DNA of 64,000 nt from Aldehydirespirator sp965221605 (lineage in GTDB: Bacteria; Actinomycetota; Acidimicrobiia; Acidimicrobiales; Aldehydirespiratoraceae), in NCBI GenBank assembly GCA_965221605.1, contig CBDCSK010000004.1, positions 124,001 through 188,000 on the forward strand. The letters run 5' to 3'. The first letter of the stretch is position 1, and each line of letters opens with the position of its first letter. Positions 1 through 8,934 of the stretch are shown here, in pieces. The notes beneath the pieces were generated by a model, which did not search any database, was not told the DNA's origin, and saw nothing but the letters and a program-made list of their open reading frames with translations. Both the position numbers and the translations under genes were made by a program.

Positions 1-1
1 G

Positions 2-976
2 ATGGGCCAGTACGACCGCGTCCCTCACCTCCTCACCGCTCCGGTCACCGACCCCCGCAAGGCGGCCAACGCGCTGAGTTGGGCCGTGCGGGAGATGGAG
101 CGGCGCTACGACCTGCTTCACGAGACCGGCTTCCGGGACATCACCGGCTACAACGGCGCGGTCGACGAGGACGCCCTGGACCCGCCGCCCGGGGCGAGGG
201 ACGCCGGCGGCGAGCCGCTGCGGTACCAGCGGCTGCCGTTCGTGCTCCTGGTGGTGGACGAGCTGGCCGACCTGATGATGGTGGCCGCCAGGGACGTGGA
301 GGAGTCGATCGCCCGGATCGCCCAGATGGCTCGCGCCGTCGGCATCCATCTGGTGATCGCCACCCAGAGGCCGTCGGTCAACATCATCACCGGGGTGATC
401 AAGGCCAACATCCCGGCCCGGCTGGCGTTCGCGGTGGCGAGCCTGACCGACTCGCGGGTCATCCTCGACCAGCCCGGCGCCGAGCGGCTGGTGGGCCAGG
501 GCGACATGCTGTGGCTCGGGCCCTCGTCGTCGACGCCGCACCGCATCCAGGGCTGCTGGGTGACCGAGGACGAGGTCCGCGCCGTGGTGGGGCACTGGGT
601 GGATCAGGCGCCCGATTTCGACGACGATCCGTCGGTCTCCACCGACGGACCGGCCGGAGGTGAGTCCGGTGGCCGGCTCCAGCCGGGGCCCGACCTGGGC
701 GGGGCGCCCATAATGCCGGCGAGCATCACAGACGCTCCTCCTCCGGCGGATTCCGACGACGGTGATGAACTGCTCGAAGCGGCCATGGCGCTGGTGGTCG
801 AGACCCAGCTGGGCTCCACCTCGATGCTCCAGCGTCGCCTGCGGGTCGGCTTCGCGAGAGCGGGACGGATCATGGATCTGCTCGAACAGCGCGGGGTGGT
901 CGGCCCGTCGACCGGTTCGAAGGCCCGCGACGTCCTGATCACTCCCGAGGAGTTCGAGGGCCGGCAGGCCGGCTGA
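2..976 (+). CDS. ftsK: DNA translocase FtsK/SpoIIIE, C-terminal part (5' end outside window)
   Basis: The frame is open at the left edge, so this is the end of a larger gene. The visible 324 residues hold the second half of the RecA-like motor: a Walker B strand ending in DELAD (about residues 81-90 of the visible part) and the conserved TQRPSVN stretch (about 121-127). These are followed by a linker of about 80 residues rich in Gly, Pro, Asp and Ser, then a winged-helix gamma domain (about 255-315) of the kind that reads KOPS/SRS sequences. FtsK pumps chromosome ends through the closing septum and helps resolve dimers at dif. Walker A and the membrane region lie upstream of the window. The identity is secure; only completeness is unknown. 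Confidence 0.95.
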   Translation: MGQYDRVPHLLTAPVTDPRKAANALSWAVREMERRYDLLHETGFRDITGYNGAVDEDALDPPPGARDAGGEPLRYQRLPFVLLVVDELADLMMVAARDVEESIARIAQMARAVGIHLVIATQRPSVNIITGVIKANIPARLAFAVASLTDSRVILDQPGAERLVGQGDMLWLGPSSSTPHRIQGCWVTEDEVRAVVGHWVDQAPDFDDDPSVSTDGPAGGESGGRLQPGPDLGGAPIMPASITDAPPPADSDDGDELLEAAMALVVETQLGSTSMLQRRLRVGFARAGRIMDLLEQRGVVGPSTGSKARDVLITPEEFEGRQAG

Positions 977-980
977 GCGG

Positions 981-1928
981 ATGCTGCTCGGTCTCGTCTA
1001 CTCGATCGTCGGCTTGGTCGTGCTGTCGCTGGCCGCCGACCAGTTCGTGCGGGGGGCGGCCCGGTTGGCCGTCGTGCTGCGGATGGCGCCCATCGTGGTG
1101 GGCGCCGTCGTGGTGGGTTTCGGTACCAGTGCGCCCGAGATGCTCGTGTCGGGGGTGGCGGCAGCCAACGGACGCCTCGACATCGGCGTGGGCAACATCA
1201 TCGGCTCCAACGTGGCCAACATCTCCCTGGTGCTCGGCGCGGCGTCGTTCGTGGCGGTCGTGCCCGTCAGCCGCTCCGTGGTGAGGAGGGACGCCGCGGT
1301 CTCGGTGGCGGCGGTGGCGATATTCGGGCTGCTCGTGCAGGGCGAACTCAACCGCCTGGAGGGCGCGCTGCTGCTGGCCGCCCTGTGCGCCTGGTTCGTT
1401 CTGGTCCTCCGCGGGGCCCGCACCACCGACCCCGGAGCGGACATGGACGATCTCTCAGAGCTCGTCGGCGAGGATCCTCCCGCCCTCGGAATAGAGACGC
1501 TGCGAACCGTGGTGGCGCTCGCCCTGGTTGCCGGCTCGGCCTACGTCCTCGTGGAGGGCGCCGAGCGGGTAGCTGACGCGCTCAACCTCTCGGGGGGCTT
1601 CGTCGGCTACACCATGGTGGCCGTCGGCACCTCCGCACCCGAACTGGTCACGGCGGTGGTCGCGGCCCGGCAGCGCGAGACCGAGCTGCTGGTGGGAAAC
1701 CTGCTGGGAAGCAACGTGTTCAACTCCCTGGCCGTGGGCGGCGTAATCAGCCTGGTCGGACCCGGCTCGGTCGGCGATGTCACGCTCCAGACCCTCGGTT
1801 CGCTGATGATGGTGGTGATCTGCGCGGTGAGCTGGGTGGCCATGGTCATCGGCCACCGGGTCAGCCGCATCGACGGGATTGTGCTGCTCGGTCTCTGGGT
1901 GGTGAGCATCGCGCTGCTCGCCGGCTGA
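981..1928 (+). CDS. Ca2+/Na+ antiporter, CaCA family (YrbG-like)
   Basis: This is an integral membrane cation exchanger of 315 residues, the usual size for bacterial CaCA proteins. Two inverted alpha-repeats are visible: GFGTSAPE (about 46-53) with GNIIGSN (71-77), and in the second half AVGTSAPE with GNLLGSN. Each is flanked by hydrophobic helices, giving about ten membrane segments, with a short acidic loop in the middle (about 153-168). The acidic residues of the alpha-repeats bind the exchanged ions. The start lies 4 bp after the ftsK stop, so the two are probably co-transcribed. Whether the counter-ion is Na+ or H+ cannot be read from sequence. Confidence 0.9.
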   Translation: MLLGLVYSIVGLVVLSLAADQFVRGAARLAVVLRMAPIVVGAVVVGFGTSAPEMLVSGVAAANGRLDIGVGNIIGSNVANISLVLGAASFVAVVPVSRSVVRRDAAVSVAAVAIFGLLVQGELNRLEGALLLAALCAWFVLVLRGARTTDPGADMDDLSELVGEDPPALGIETLRTVVALALVAGSAYVLVEGAERVADALNLSGGFVGYTMVAVGTSAPELVTAVVAARQRETELLVGNLLGSNVFNSLAVGGVISLVGPGSVGDVTLQTLGSLMMVVICAVSWVAMVIGHRVSRIDGIVLLGLWVVSIALLAG

Positions 1929-1951
1929 CCGGTTGCGAGGGTGACGCGCTC

Positions 1952-3028
1952 ATGAGGCGGCTCGGCTCCACCGTCCTGTCACTGGCCTGCGTCGCCCTCC
2001 TCTGCGCGGGCTGCGCTTCAGCCTCAGACGAAGCGAGCCCTCCGCCAAGCAGCGAGCCTACGATTTCGGCCGTCGACGGTCCGGTGTCGGTGGACACCGG
2101 ACCGCCAGCGATGACGGCTCCAGCGCCGGCGGGGGAGTCCCCAGCGATCGATGAGTCCCCGCAAGCCGAGGAATCCTCCGGAGGGGTCGAGCACGCGCCT
2201 GCCGAGGAGTCCGCGGTGGTTGATGCGCTGGCAGCCGCACAGGACGACACCCAATCAGCGACCTCGGTGTTCCCGCCGTTGAGCGATGGCACCGACGTGG
2301 CTCGCTGGACCGTCGAGATCATCGAGTGGTTCCCGCACGATCCTGAGGCCTTCACCCAGGGCCTCGAGATCGCCGGCGGCACCATGTACGAGAGCACCGG
2401 CCTGGTGGGCCGCTCCTCTCTGCGGATCGTGAACTCGGCTACCGGCGAGATCACGGCACGTGTCGACCTGTCCGACGACCTGTTCGGCGAAGGGCTCACG
2501 GTCGTCGGCGACCGGGTCCTCCAACTCACCTGGCAGAGCGGCACCGCGTTCGTCCATGACCGCTCGTCTCTCGAGGTGGTGGGGGAGCACAGCTATGAGG
2601 GCGAGGGCTGGGGACTCTGCCTGTCGGGCGATGTGCTGATCATGTCGAACGGCTCGGACCGGCTGGCCCGCCGGGATCCCGAGACCTTCACGCTTCTCGG
2701 GACGGTGCCGGTGACCGCGTCCGGCTACGACGGGAGGCTCGACTACCTGAACGAGCTCGAGTGCGTGGAGGACCTGGTGATCGCCAACGTGTGGCAGACC
2801 GATCGGCTGCTGGTGATCGATCCGGTGTCGGGCCGGGTTGTGGCGGCCATCGATGCCGGACCCCTCGTCGACGACGTGAGCCGTAACGCGTCGAGTGACA
2901 TAGACGTCCTCAACGGGGTGGCATTCGATCCGGACAGCGCCACCATGTGGATGACCGGCAAGCTCTGGCCCCGGCTCTATAGGGTCCGCATAGTGGAGGT
3001 GCCCCAAGAGGCCGAGTGGATGGACTGA
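1952..3028 (+). CDS. Lipoprotein, glutaminyl-peptide cyclotransferase (Glu_cyclase_2 type)
   Basis: The N-terminus is a lipoprotein signal with lipobox LCAGC (Cys 21), followed by a low-complexity Pro/Ser/Glu/Ala linker to about residue 110. The remaining 240 residues look like the beta-propeller glutaminyl cyclase family: after a Phe-Pro-His-Asp-Pro segment comes FTQGLE, then YESTGL, and later LNELE and the LNGVAFDP region. Members of this family convert N-terminal Gln to pyroglutamate, here presumably on the outer face of the membrane. GAGGGTG lies upstream of the ATG. The last codons sit in the left arm of a repeat element (from about 3007), so the C-terminus may have been changed by it. 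Family call good; substrate unknown. Confidence 0.82.
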   Translation: MRRLGSTVLSLACVALLCAGCASASDEASPPPSSEPTISAVDGPVSVDTGPPAMTAPAPAGESPAIDESPQAEESSGGVEHAPAEESAVVDALAAAQDDTQSATSVFPPLSDGTDVARWTVEIIEWFPHDPEAFTQGLEIAGGTMYESTGLVGRSSLRIVNSATGEITARVDLSDDLFGEGLTVVGDRVLQLTWQSGTAFVHDRSSLEVVGEHSYEGEGWGLCLSGDVLIMSNGSDRLARRDPETFTLLGTVPVTASGYDGRLDYLNELECVEDLVIANVWQTDRLLVIDPVSGRVVAAIDAGPLVDDVSRNASSDIDVLNGVAFDPDSATMWMTGKLWPRLYRVRIVEVPQEAEWMD

Positions 3029-3100
3029 ACAATGCGATCCATACGGCGCGAGGCCGTGGCCCGAGCGGCCCGTGAGCGAAGCGAACAAGAGCGGGAATCA
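3007..3100 (+). repeat. Interspersed repeat element, copy 1
   Basis: Copy 1 of a family described under Findings. The left arm (AGAGGCCGAG, from 3007) overlaps the end of the cyclotransferase gene. The core runs from CATACGGCGCGAGG (about 3040) to GAGCGGGAAT (3098). A weaker right arm may reach about 3145, ending just before the start chosen for the next gene. Confidence 0.8.
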
Positions 3101-3154
3101 CCACGCCGCGACGCAACGGACCGCCGATCAATACGCGCTCGCTCAAGGGTAGGA

Positions 3155-4321
3155 GTGAGGACTGGCGCGCTCAGGTGCGTTCTGGCAGCCGCTGCGCTGA
3201 TGGCCTCGGCGTGCGCGGGTGGCTCAGAGCTTCGCTCATCCGGTGGGGCGTCGCCGACTCTGCCCCCCTCCTCGACCACGGTGCAGCTGCCGGAGTCTGC
3301 CAGTGCAGCCACGACCTCGCCCGACACGACGACAACCGAACCCGACCGGTCCTGGCGGCTGCTGGCCGGCGGTGATGTGCTGATGACGCGAACGGAGCCG
3401 GCGGGCATCGACCCCTTCGCCCTGATGGACCCACCGCTGGGCTCCGCCGACTTCTCGCTCGTGAACGTGGAGATGGCCATCAGCGACCGCGGCGAGCCCC
3501 ACTGGAAGGAGTTCGTGTTCCGGGCTCCGCCGTCGGCCGCCGAGCGCATCGCGGCCGGCGGCGTCAGCGTGGCCAACCTGGCCAACAACCATGCCAACGA
3601 CTACGGCCCCGATGCCCTGACCGACACCATCGACCTCCTCGAAGCGGCCGCCGTGACCACCGTCGGTGCGGGCCGCAACGCCGACGAGGCCTACCAGTAC
3701 CGGCTCCTGTCCACCGGCAACGGCGTCCAAGTGGCCTTCGTCGGCGCGTCCATGATCGTGCCTTCCAGCTTCGCGGCCGGTGCCACCGCTCCGGGGATTG
3801 CCTCGGCGCACTCCCCGGCCCGGGCCCGTGTCCTCGACACGGTGAGGGCCGCGGCCGCGGAGGCCGACGCGGTGGTCGTCGCGGTCCACTGGGGCATCGA
3901 GCGCGACACCTGCCCCAGCAACGACCAGCGCCTCCTGGCCCGGCAGCTTCTCGACGCGGGCGCCGACGCAGTCATCGGGCACCATCCGCACGTGCTCCAG
4001 CCGGTCGAGTTGGTGGGCAGCAAGCTGGTGGCCTACTCGCTCGGGAACTTCATCTGGCACGTCCGCTCGGGCATCCTCGGCGAGACCGGGGTTCTCCAGA
4101 TCGACTTCGACGGCGACGGGGTCGTCACCTGGGAGTTCCACCCGCACGTTCTCGACGCCAACGGTGCGCCCGCTCCAGCCGAATCCGGCGAGCGCGTCGA
4201 GCGCATCCGCGACATCATCTCCGGCAACTGCGCCCCCCATGACCCCCCGCCTCCGGAGCGCACCAGCACCACCACGACCACCACGACCCTGCCCCCGCCG
4301 ACGGGGACGGCGGGCGTCTGA
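3155..4321 (+). CDS. CapA-family (PGA_cap) metallophosphatase-like protein, exported
   Basis: This belongs to the CapA/poly-gamma-glutamate synthesis family, a metallophosphatase-like fold. Visible features are GGDVLM near the start of the domain, NVEMAISDRG, the NLANNHANDYG segment, VHWG, and the GHHPHVLQP histidine cluster. An N-terminal hydrophobic stretch ends in Ala-Ser-Ala-Cys, suggesting a lipoprotein, followed by a Ser/Thr-rich linker; the C-terminus is a Thr/Pro tail. The frame stays open back to 3032, but those 41 codons are repeat sequence and strongly basic, so I prefer the GTG at 3155, which has AAGGG five bases upstream. Real capsule synthesis is not implied, because capB and capC are absent here. 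Confidence 0.82.
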   Translation: MRTGALRCVLAAAALMASACAGGSELRSSGGASPTLPPSSTTVQLPESASAATTSPDTTTTEPDRSWRLLAGGDVLMTRTEPAGIDPFALMDPPLGSADFSLVNVEMAISDRGEPHWKEFVFRAPPSAAERIAAGGVSVANLANNHANDYGPDALTDTIDLLEAAAVTTVGAGRNADEAYQYRLLSTGNGVQVAFVGASMIVPSSFAAGATAPGIASAHSPARARVLDTVRAAAAEADAVVVAVHWGIERDTCPSNDQRLLARQLLDAGADAVIGHHPHVLQPVELVGSKLVAYSLGNFIWHVRSGILGETGVLQIDFDGDGVVTWEFHPHVLDANGAPAPAESGERVERIRDIISGNCAPHDPPPPERTSTTTTTTTLPPPTGTAGV

Positions 4322-4326
4322 GGCCG

Positions 4327-5625
4327 ATGTCCGGCGGGCCCAAGTCCTTCGTGGTGCACACCCTCGGGTGTCCCAAGAACCAGGTCGACTCCGACAAGTT
4401 GGTCGGGCTGATGGTCTCCGACGGTCTGGCTCCGGCCGCCGACGCCTCCGAGGCCGATCTCGTCGTCGTCAACACCTGCGCCTTCGTTGAGGAGGCCCGC
4501 CAGGAGTCGATCGACACGATCCTGGCGTTGGCCGGCACCAAGGCGTCCGGCGCGTCGCTGGTGGTAACCGGCTGCCTTGCGGAGCGCTACGGCGACGAGC
4601 TTGCCGCCGCGCTGCCGGAGGTCGACCGGATCGCCGGGTTCGGCATGGCGCTCACCGGCGCTCCCGTTGCCGGGGCTGCGGCGGGACCGGCTCCGGTGCC
4701 GGTCGAGTTGGGACGCCCGGGCACCCGAGGTGTTCCGGCCTTCGACCTTCTCAACCTTCGGAGGCCGCGGTCGCCCCGCCCGTGGGCGTACGTCAAGATC
4801 GCCGAGGGCTGCGACCGGGCCTGCGGCTTCTGCGCCATCCCCAGCTTCCGGGGCCCGCAGCGCAGTCGCCCGGTCGAGCAGATCCTGGCCGAGGTGGAAC
4901 AACTCGGAGCGGCCGAGATCGTGCTGGTCGCCCAGGACCTCGCCTCCTACGGCCGGGACCAGGGCCGGGGCGAGCGCCGCATCGTGCCGCTGGTGGAGGC
5001 CGTGTCGGCCCGGGTCGCCCGCACCCGGCTGCTCTACCTGTACCCCTCGGACCTCAACGACGCCCTCATCGACGCGATCTGCGCCACCGGTGTGCCCTAC
5101 TTCGACCTGTCGCTTCAGCACGTGTCCCGGCCGCTGCTGCGGCGCATGCGGCGCTGGGGCGACGGCCGGCGGTTCCTGGCCCGCATCGAGGCGATCCGCC
5201 GGCGCGAGCCCGACGCAGCCTTCCGTTCCAACTTCATCGTCGGCTACCCGGGCGAGACCGAGGACGACCACGACCTGCTGCTGCGCTTCGTGGAGCAGGC
5301 CCAGCTCGACTGGTGCGGGTTCTTCGCCTACTCCGAGGAGGAGGGGACCCATTCGTCGACCCTCGGCGGCAAGATCGACGAGGGCCTGCGCTCGGAGCGC
5401 CTGGCCGAACTCACCGAGCTCCAGGACGCCATCACGGCCCAGCGCCGCGACCTGCTGGTCGGACGCCGGGTCGAGGTGCTCGTGGACGAGCCCCGCGTGG
5501 GCCGGACCCACCGCGAGGCCCCCGAGATCGACGGGATCGTCGATGTGCCCGCCGCCCTCGCGCCGGGTACCTTCGCAGACGTGACGGTCACAGCGGCCGA
5601 GGGCTGCGATCTGGTGGCGGCATGA
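4327..5625 (+). CDS. rimO: Ribosomal protein uS12 methylthiotransferase RimO
   Basis: RimO adds a methylthio group to the conserved Asp of ribosomal protein uS12, using radical SAM chemistry and two 4Fe-4S clusters. The 432 residues show the three-domain layout. The N-terminal MTTase domain starts HTLGCPKNQVD (Cys 15), with further cluster cysteines in NTCAF and TGCLAE. The radical-SAM motif GCDRACGFC carries Cys 162, 166 and 169. A C-terminal TRAM domain follows. RimO rather than MiaB is indicated by the SFRGPQRSR sequence after the SAM cysteines and by a separate MiaB at 16171. The stop overlaps the pgsA start (ATGA), so the two are translationally coupled. Confidence 0.95.
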   Translation: MSGGPKSFVVHTLGCPKNQVDSDKLVGLMVSDGLAPAADASEADLVVVNTCAFVEEARQESIDTILALAGTKASGASLVVTGCLAERYGDELAAALPEVDRIAGFGMALTGAPVAGAAAGPAPVPVELGRPGTRGVPAFDLLNLRRPRSPRPWAYVKIAEGCDRACGFCAIPSFRGPQRSRPVEQILAEVEQLGAAEIVLVAQDLASYGRDQGRGERRIVPLVEAVSARVARTRLLYLYPSDLNDALIDAICATGVPYFDLSLQHVSRPLLRRMRRWGDGRRFLARIEAIRRREPDAAFRSNFIVGYPGETEDDHDLLLRFVEQAQLDWCGFFAYSEEEGTHSSTLGGKIDEGLRSERLAELTELQDAITAQRRDLLVGRRVEVLVDEPRVGRTHREAPEIDGIVDVPAALAPGTFADVTVTAAEGCDLVAA

Positions 5626-6212
5626 GCTCACCCGGCGGCGCCGAAGCGCCCGCGCAGGCCAGCCTGCTTCACCCTGCCAACCTGCTGACGCTCGCCCGGC
5701 TGCTGCTGTCGCCCCTCCTGTTCCTGCTGATCCTGCAGGCCGATGACACCAAAGGCGCGTCCTGGGCGGCTTTCGGGCTGGGCCTGGCCATGGCCGGTAC
5801 CGACTTCTTCGACGGCCGGGTGGCCCGGTGGGCCAACGTCGCCAGCCGCAGCGGCGCCTTCCTCGACCCTCTCGCCGACAAGGTCGTAGTGCTCGGCGCC
5901 GCGTTCTGCCTGGTGGCGGTGGAGCGCTACTGGTGGGTGCCGGTGACCGTCATCGCCTTCCGTGAACTGGGCATAACCGCCTGGAGGGCGCGATGGGCCG
6001 GCGCGGGGGTCTCCATTCCGGCCCGCCGCTCGGCCAAGTACAAGACCTCCGTGCAGGGGCTCGCGCTGGCCATGGCGGTCATGCCCACCCTCGAGGACGC
6101 CCACACCGTGCTGACCGCCGCACTGTGGGTGGCGGTGGCGTTCACCGTGGTCACGGGACTCCAGTACCTGGTCGACGGTCGCTCCGCCCTGGCCCACAAC
6201 CGTGAGATGTGA
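5622..6212 (+). CDS. pgsA: CDP-diacylglycerol-glycerol-3-phosphate 3-phosphatidyltransferase
   Basis: A membrane enzyme that makes phosphatidylglycerophosphate, the committed step to phosphatidylglycerol and cardiolipin. The CDP-alcohol phosphotransferase signature DxxDGxxAR-x8-GxxxDxxxD is complete (Asp 61, Asp 64, Gly 65, Arg 69, Gly 78, Asp 82, Asp 86), and several hydrophobic helices surround it. The 196 residues match the family. The frame is open far upstream through rimO, but the ATG overlapping the rimO stop (ATGA) is the natural start. Its own stop lies inside the start of cinA, a rimO-pgsA-cinA order seen in other Gram-positive bacteria. A related alcohol acceptor cannot be fully excluded. 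Confidence 0.9.
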   Translation: MSSPGGAEAPAQASLLHPANLLTLARLLLSPLLFLLILQADDTKGASWAAFGLGLAMAGTDFFDGRVARWANVASRSGAFLDPLADKVVVLGAAFCLVAVERYWWVPVTVIAFRELGITAWRARWAGAGVSIPARRSAKYKTSVQGLALAMAVMPTLEDAHTVLTAALWVAVAFTVVTGLQYLVDGRSALAHNREM

Positions 6213-7467
6213 GGTCGTGGCGGTCGGGACCGAGCTGCTGCTCGGCCAGATCGTCGACACCAACTCCTCGTGGATCGGAGAGCAGCTCGCGCTGGCCGGG
6301 ATCGACAGCCACTTTCAGACCAAGGTCGGCGACAACCTCGACCGGATGATCGCCGCGTTCGAGCAGGCGCTGGACCGCAGCGATGCGGTCATCGTGTGCG
6401 GCGGCCTCGGCCCCACCCCCGACGACATCACCCGCGAGGCGATCGCAGCGGTGATGGGCGTCGGGTTGCGGCGCGACGAGGCGGTGGTCGAGCGGATCCG
6501 GGCCATGTTCTACCGCCGGGACCGCGAGATGCCCGCCAACAACCTGCAGCAGGCCGACGTGCCGGTAGGAGCCCGGGTGATGGACGTCCAGCCCGGCACC
6601 GCGCCCGGGCTGATCTGCCCGGTGAGGCGAGGCCCGGCGGGATCCGGCGGCGACAAGGTGATCTACGCCGTTCCGGGGGTTCCCTGGGAGATGCAGAAGA
6701 TGGTCAGCGAATGCGTGCTCGGTGACCTGCAGGCCCGCGCCGGGGAACGCCATGTGATCCGGAGCCGGACACTGCGCACATGGGGGTATTCGGAGTCCGG
6801 CCTCGCTGAGCTGCTCGAGCCGGAGATGCGCCGCCTCGACTCCACCGGCGAGGCCACCATCGCCTTCCTGGCCAGCGGCATGGAGGGTCTGAAGGTCCGC
6901 ATCACCGCCAAGGCCGCCGACGACGAGACCGCCGGCGCGGTGCTGTCGGCGGTGGAGTCGAGGGCGCGCGCCGTGATCGGCGAGGCCGTGTTCGGTGCCG
7001 ACGACGACACCATGGAGTCGGTGGTGGTCGACCTGATGCAGTCGCAGGGCCTGACGCTGGCGCTGGCCGAGTCGGTCACCGGCGGGCTGATCGCGGCGCG
7101 CCTCACCGATGTGCCCGGCGCGAGCAGGGTGCTGCGGGGCGCGGTGGTTCCCTACGACCGGGAGATCAAGACGGGTGTGTTGGGCGCTCCCGATGTGAAC
7201 GCGGTCAGCTCGGAGATGGCCCTGGCCATGGCTGAGGGGGCCTGCCGGGTGCTGGGCGCCGATGTCGGTCTGGCAACCACCGGCGCAGCCGGCCCCGACC
7301 CCCACGAGGGCGCCGAGGCGGGAACCGTGTGGATCGGTCTGCACCTCGACGGCGAGGGCCAGGCGACCCGGGTGCGCTTCAACATGGCCCGCACGATGGT
7401 GCGCCAACTCGGCACGATCACCGCGCTGAACCTGCTGCGGACCCGCCTGCTGGCCCGAGACGGCTGA
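6202..7467 (+). CDS. cinA: CinA-family protein (MoCF domain plus nicotinamide-nucleotide amidase domain)
   Basis: The 421 residues match full-length CinA. The N-terminal MoCF-like domain begins with VAVGTELLLGQIVDTNSSW and contains the GGLGPTPDD loop. The C-terminal CinA domain contains ESVTGGLIAARLTDVPGAS and VVPYD, and in characterised homologues deamidates nicotinamide mononucleotide in pyridine nucleotide salvage. The GTG start lies 11 bp inside the end of pgsA. The linkage to recA common in other bacteria is not tight here: recA lies about 4.5 kb downstream, separated by an accessory block. Confidence 0.92.
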   Translation: MRCEVVAVGTELLLGQIVDTNSSWIGEQLALAGIDSHFQTKVGDNLDRMIAAFEQALDRSDAVIVCGGLGPTPDDITREAIAAVMGVGLRRDEAVVERIRAMFYRRDREMPANNLQQADVPVGARVMDVQPGTAPGLICPVRRGPAGSGGDKVIYAVPGVPWEMQKMVSECVLGDLQARAGERHVIRSRTLRTWGYSESGLAELLEPEMRRLDSTGEATIAFLASGMEGLKVRITAKAADDETAGAVLSAVESRARAVIGEAVFGADDDTMESVVVDLMQSQGLTLALAESVTGGLIAARLTDVPGASRVLRGAVVPYDREIKTGVLGAPDVNAVSSEMALAMAEGACRVLGADVGLATTGAAGPDPHEGAEAGTVWIGLHLDGEGQATRVRFNMARTMVRQLGTITALNLLRTRLLARDG

Positions 7468-7584
7468 TTCCGAGGCGTCCGCGGCTCAGATTCAGGCGAC
7501 CGCCCACCCCCGTACCGCCGGGCGACGGTCCTGACTGGAGCCGCGGCCGCTGAGATGCGCCTCCAGACGCGTCGGCGCATCCCA

Positions 7585-7590
7585 TAGCAT
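7585..7590 (+). promoter_or_regulatory. -10 box (TAGCAT), leaderless promoter of the AbiEi-like gene
   Basis: TAGCAT ends 7 nt before the ATG at 7598 and there is no Shine-Dalgarno, so the transcript probably starts at or next to the start codon. Confidence 0.5.
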
Positions 7591-7597
7591 TGACTCA

Positions 7598-8188
7598 ATG
7601 CGGGAACAGGTCGACACAGCGAACGGCAGCCGGCCGGGCGGCGCGCCGGCGCTGTCGGAGCCGGAGAAGCGCATCCTGGCCGCCCTGTCGCGGCGCCCGC
7701 TCGGGCTCTACCCGTCCGCCTCGGTCGCGGTCGCGGCCGGACTCGACCGTGACGAGACGCTGCCGTGCCTGGAGAGGCTCGTCGAGCTAGGCCTGATAAC
7801 GGGCGACCCCGAGATGGTGCTGGCCCGGCCCGTGCGGCGCGAAGTCGTCTGGCGCCTCGACGTCGCGGCCGCCTGGTCGCGGGTCCCCGACGTGCTGCGC
7901 TTCACGGAGCTTCCCGAGGTGCCGCCCGCGCCGATGCCCGACTGCCTCCCGGAGCGCTTCGCGCACCTGTTCTGGTGGGGCGACACGTCGCTGTACAAGC
8001 TGCCCCGCCACGCCGACTTCGTCGCGGAGCAGATCCTCACCAACGGCGATGCCGCGTCCGTTGGCTGGGCGCTGTTCGCCCTCCCCTGCGAAGCCCTCGA
8101 GAACGTCGCAGGGAAGCCCCATGTCAAGCAACACAGTCGGGAACTGATATCCAACACGCTGGCCCAGCGACGTGGCGAGCCTGTCTGA
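7598..8188 (+). CDS. Probable antitoxin/regulator of an AbiE-type module (winged-helix N-terminus)
   Basis: A 196-residue cytoplasmic protein. Residues about 20-70 look like a winged helix (EKRILAALSRRP, then a second helix pair and a short hairpin LGLITGDPEMVLAR). The rest has no motif I recognise, beyond a Trp-rich FWWGDTSLYKLPRHADFVAEQIL segment that could contact the partner. It overlaps the following AbiEii-type nucleotidyltransferase by 17 bp, the antitoxin-then-toxin order of AbiEi/AbiEii type IV systems. Context supports the antitoxin role more than sequence does. A leaderless promoter (TAGCAT) sits just upstream. Confidence 0.6.
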   Translation: MREQVDTANGSRPGGAPALSEPEKRILAALSRRPLGLYPSASVAVAAGLDRDETLPCLERLVELGLITGDPEMVLARPVRREVVWRLDVAAAWSRVPDVLRFTELPEVPPAPMPDCLPERFAHLFWWGDTSLYKLPRHADFVAEQILTNGDAASVGWALFALPCEALENVAGKPHVKQHSRELISNTLAQRRGEPV

Positions 8189-8849
8189 CTACGCAACGCT
8201 GCTGCCCGACGGCACGATCAGCGCATGGCCCAGGGTCGCCGCCGCGCTTCCCGAGGGCAATTTCCTCATGGGCGGCACGGGCCTGGCGATCTGGCTGCGC
8301 CACCGGCGAAGCGAGGACCTCGACATCTTCTGCCCAGGGAGACTCGACGTCGACAGCGTTGTCTCAGCGTTGTCGGCAGCAGGCGATTTCGCTCTCCGGG
8401 ACGCGTCCGAGCGGCTCGTGCGCGGCGTAGTCGACGGGGTGAACGTGGACATTGTCGGCGAGGACGGGGCATACCGGCTCGCGCCGCCGCTGGAGATCGA
8501 CGGACTGCGGGTCGCCTCGCTTCAGGACATCACGGCGGGCAAGTTCGGGGCGATCACCGGCCGCAAGCAGATGCGCGACCTGGTCGACGTCATGTTCATC
8601 GAGACCGACGGAGGCATAAGCCTGGAACAGGCCATCATGCTGCACTTCCGCAGGCACGGCATCGACCTGCAGTACTCAGAGGTCAATGGCGTTCTCCGGC
8701 ACTTGGTGGACTTCTCACACTTGGACGACGATCCCGCCATGGCGGAGAGCTTCGGGGAGGACATCCGCAGCCGGGTGGAGGAGTTCTTCCGCTCCCGCCA
8801 GCCGCAGGTGGCGAGGGCTCTCCAGCAGTTGCTGGCCGAGGACTCCTGA
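8172..8849 (+). CDS. AbiEii/AbiGii-type nucleotidyltransferase toxin
   Basis: A 225-residue protein with the N-terminal nucleotidyltransferase signature of the AbiEii family: GGTGLAIWLRHR (from Gly 34), then S-x-DLD with catalytic aspartates 49 and 51, and later LQDITAGKFGAITGRKQMRDLVD, where the lysines and aspartate match the LxDlxAxKxxAlxxRxxxRDxxDl pattern. Characterised AbiEii toxins are GTP- or NTP-binding nucleotidyltransferases that modify RNA and block growth, with phage-abortive activity in some systems. It starts with GTG inside the upstream gene, so translation is coupled. All key residues appear intact. Whether it acts in phage defence is not shown. Confidence 0.82.
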   Translation: MASLSDYATLLPDGTISAWPRVAAALPEGNFLMGGTGLAIWLRHRRSEDLDIFCPGRLDVDSVVSALSAAGDFALRDASERLVRGVVDGVNVDIVGEDGAYRLAPPLEIDGLRVASLQDITAGKFGAITGRKQMRDLVDVMFIETDGGISLEQAIMLHFRRHGIDLQYSEVNGVLRHLVDFSHLDDDPAMAESFGEDIRSRVEEFFRSRQPQVARALQQLLAEDS

Positions 8850-8934
8850 GGCTCGAGCCTCGGCTGGGCGACATGGGCCGGGCCCGGTTCCGGCGGGCGC
8901 CGTCTCGCGGGCTCCTCGTCCCGGCGGTGCTGGC

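Noticed and set aside
3032..3154. N-terminal extension of the CapA-family protein (41 codons)
   Set aside because: These codons are repeat element sequence; a GTG with a ribosome site follows at 3155.
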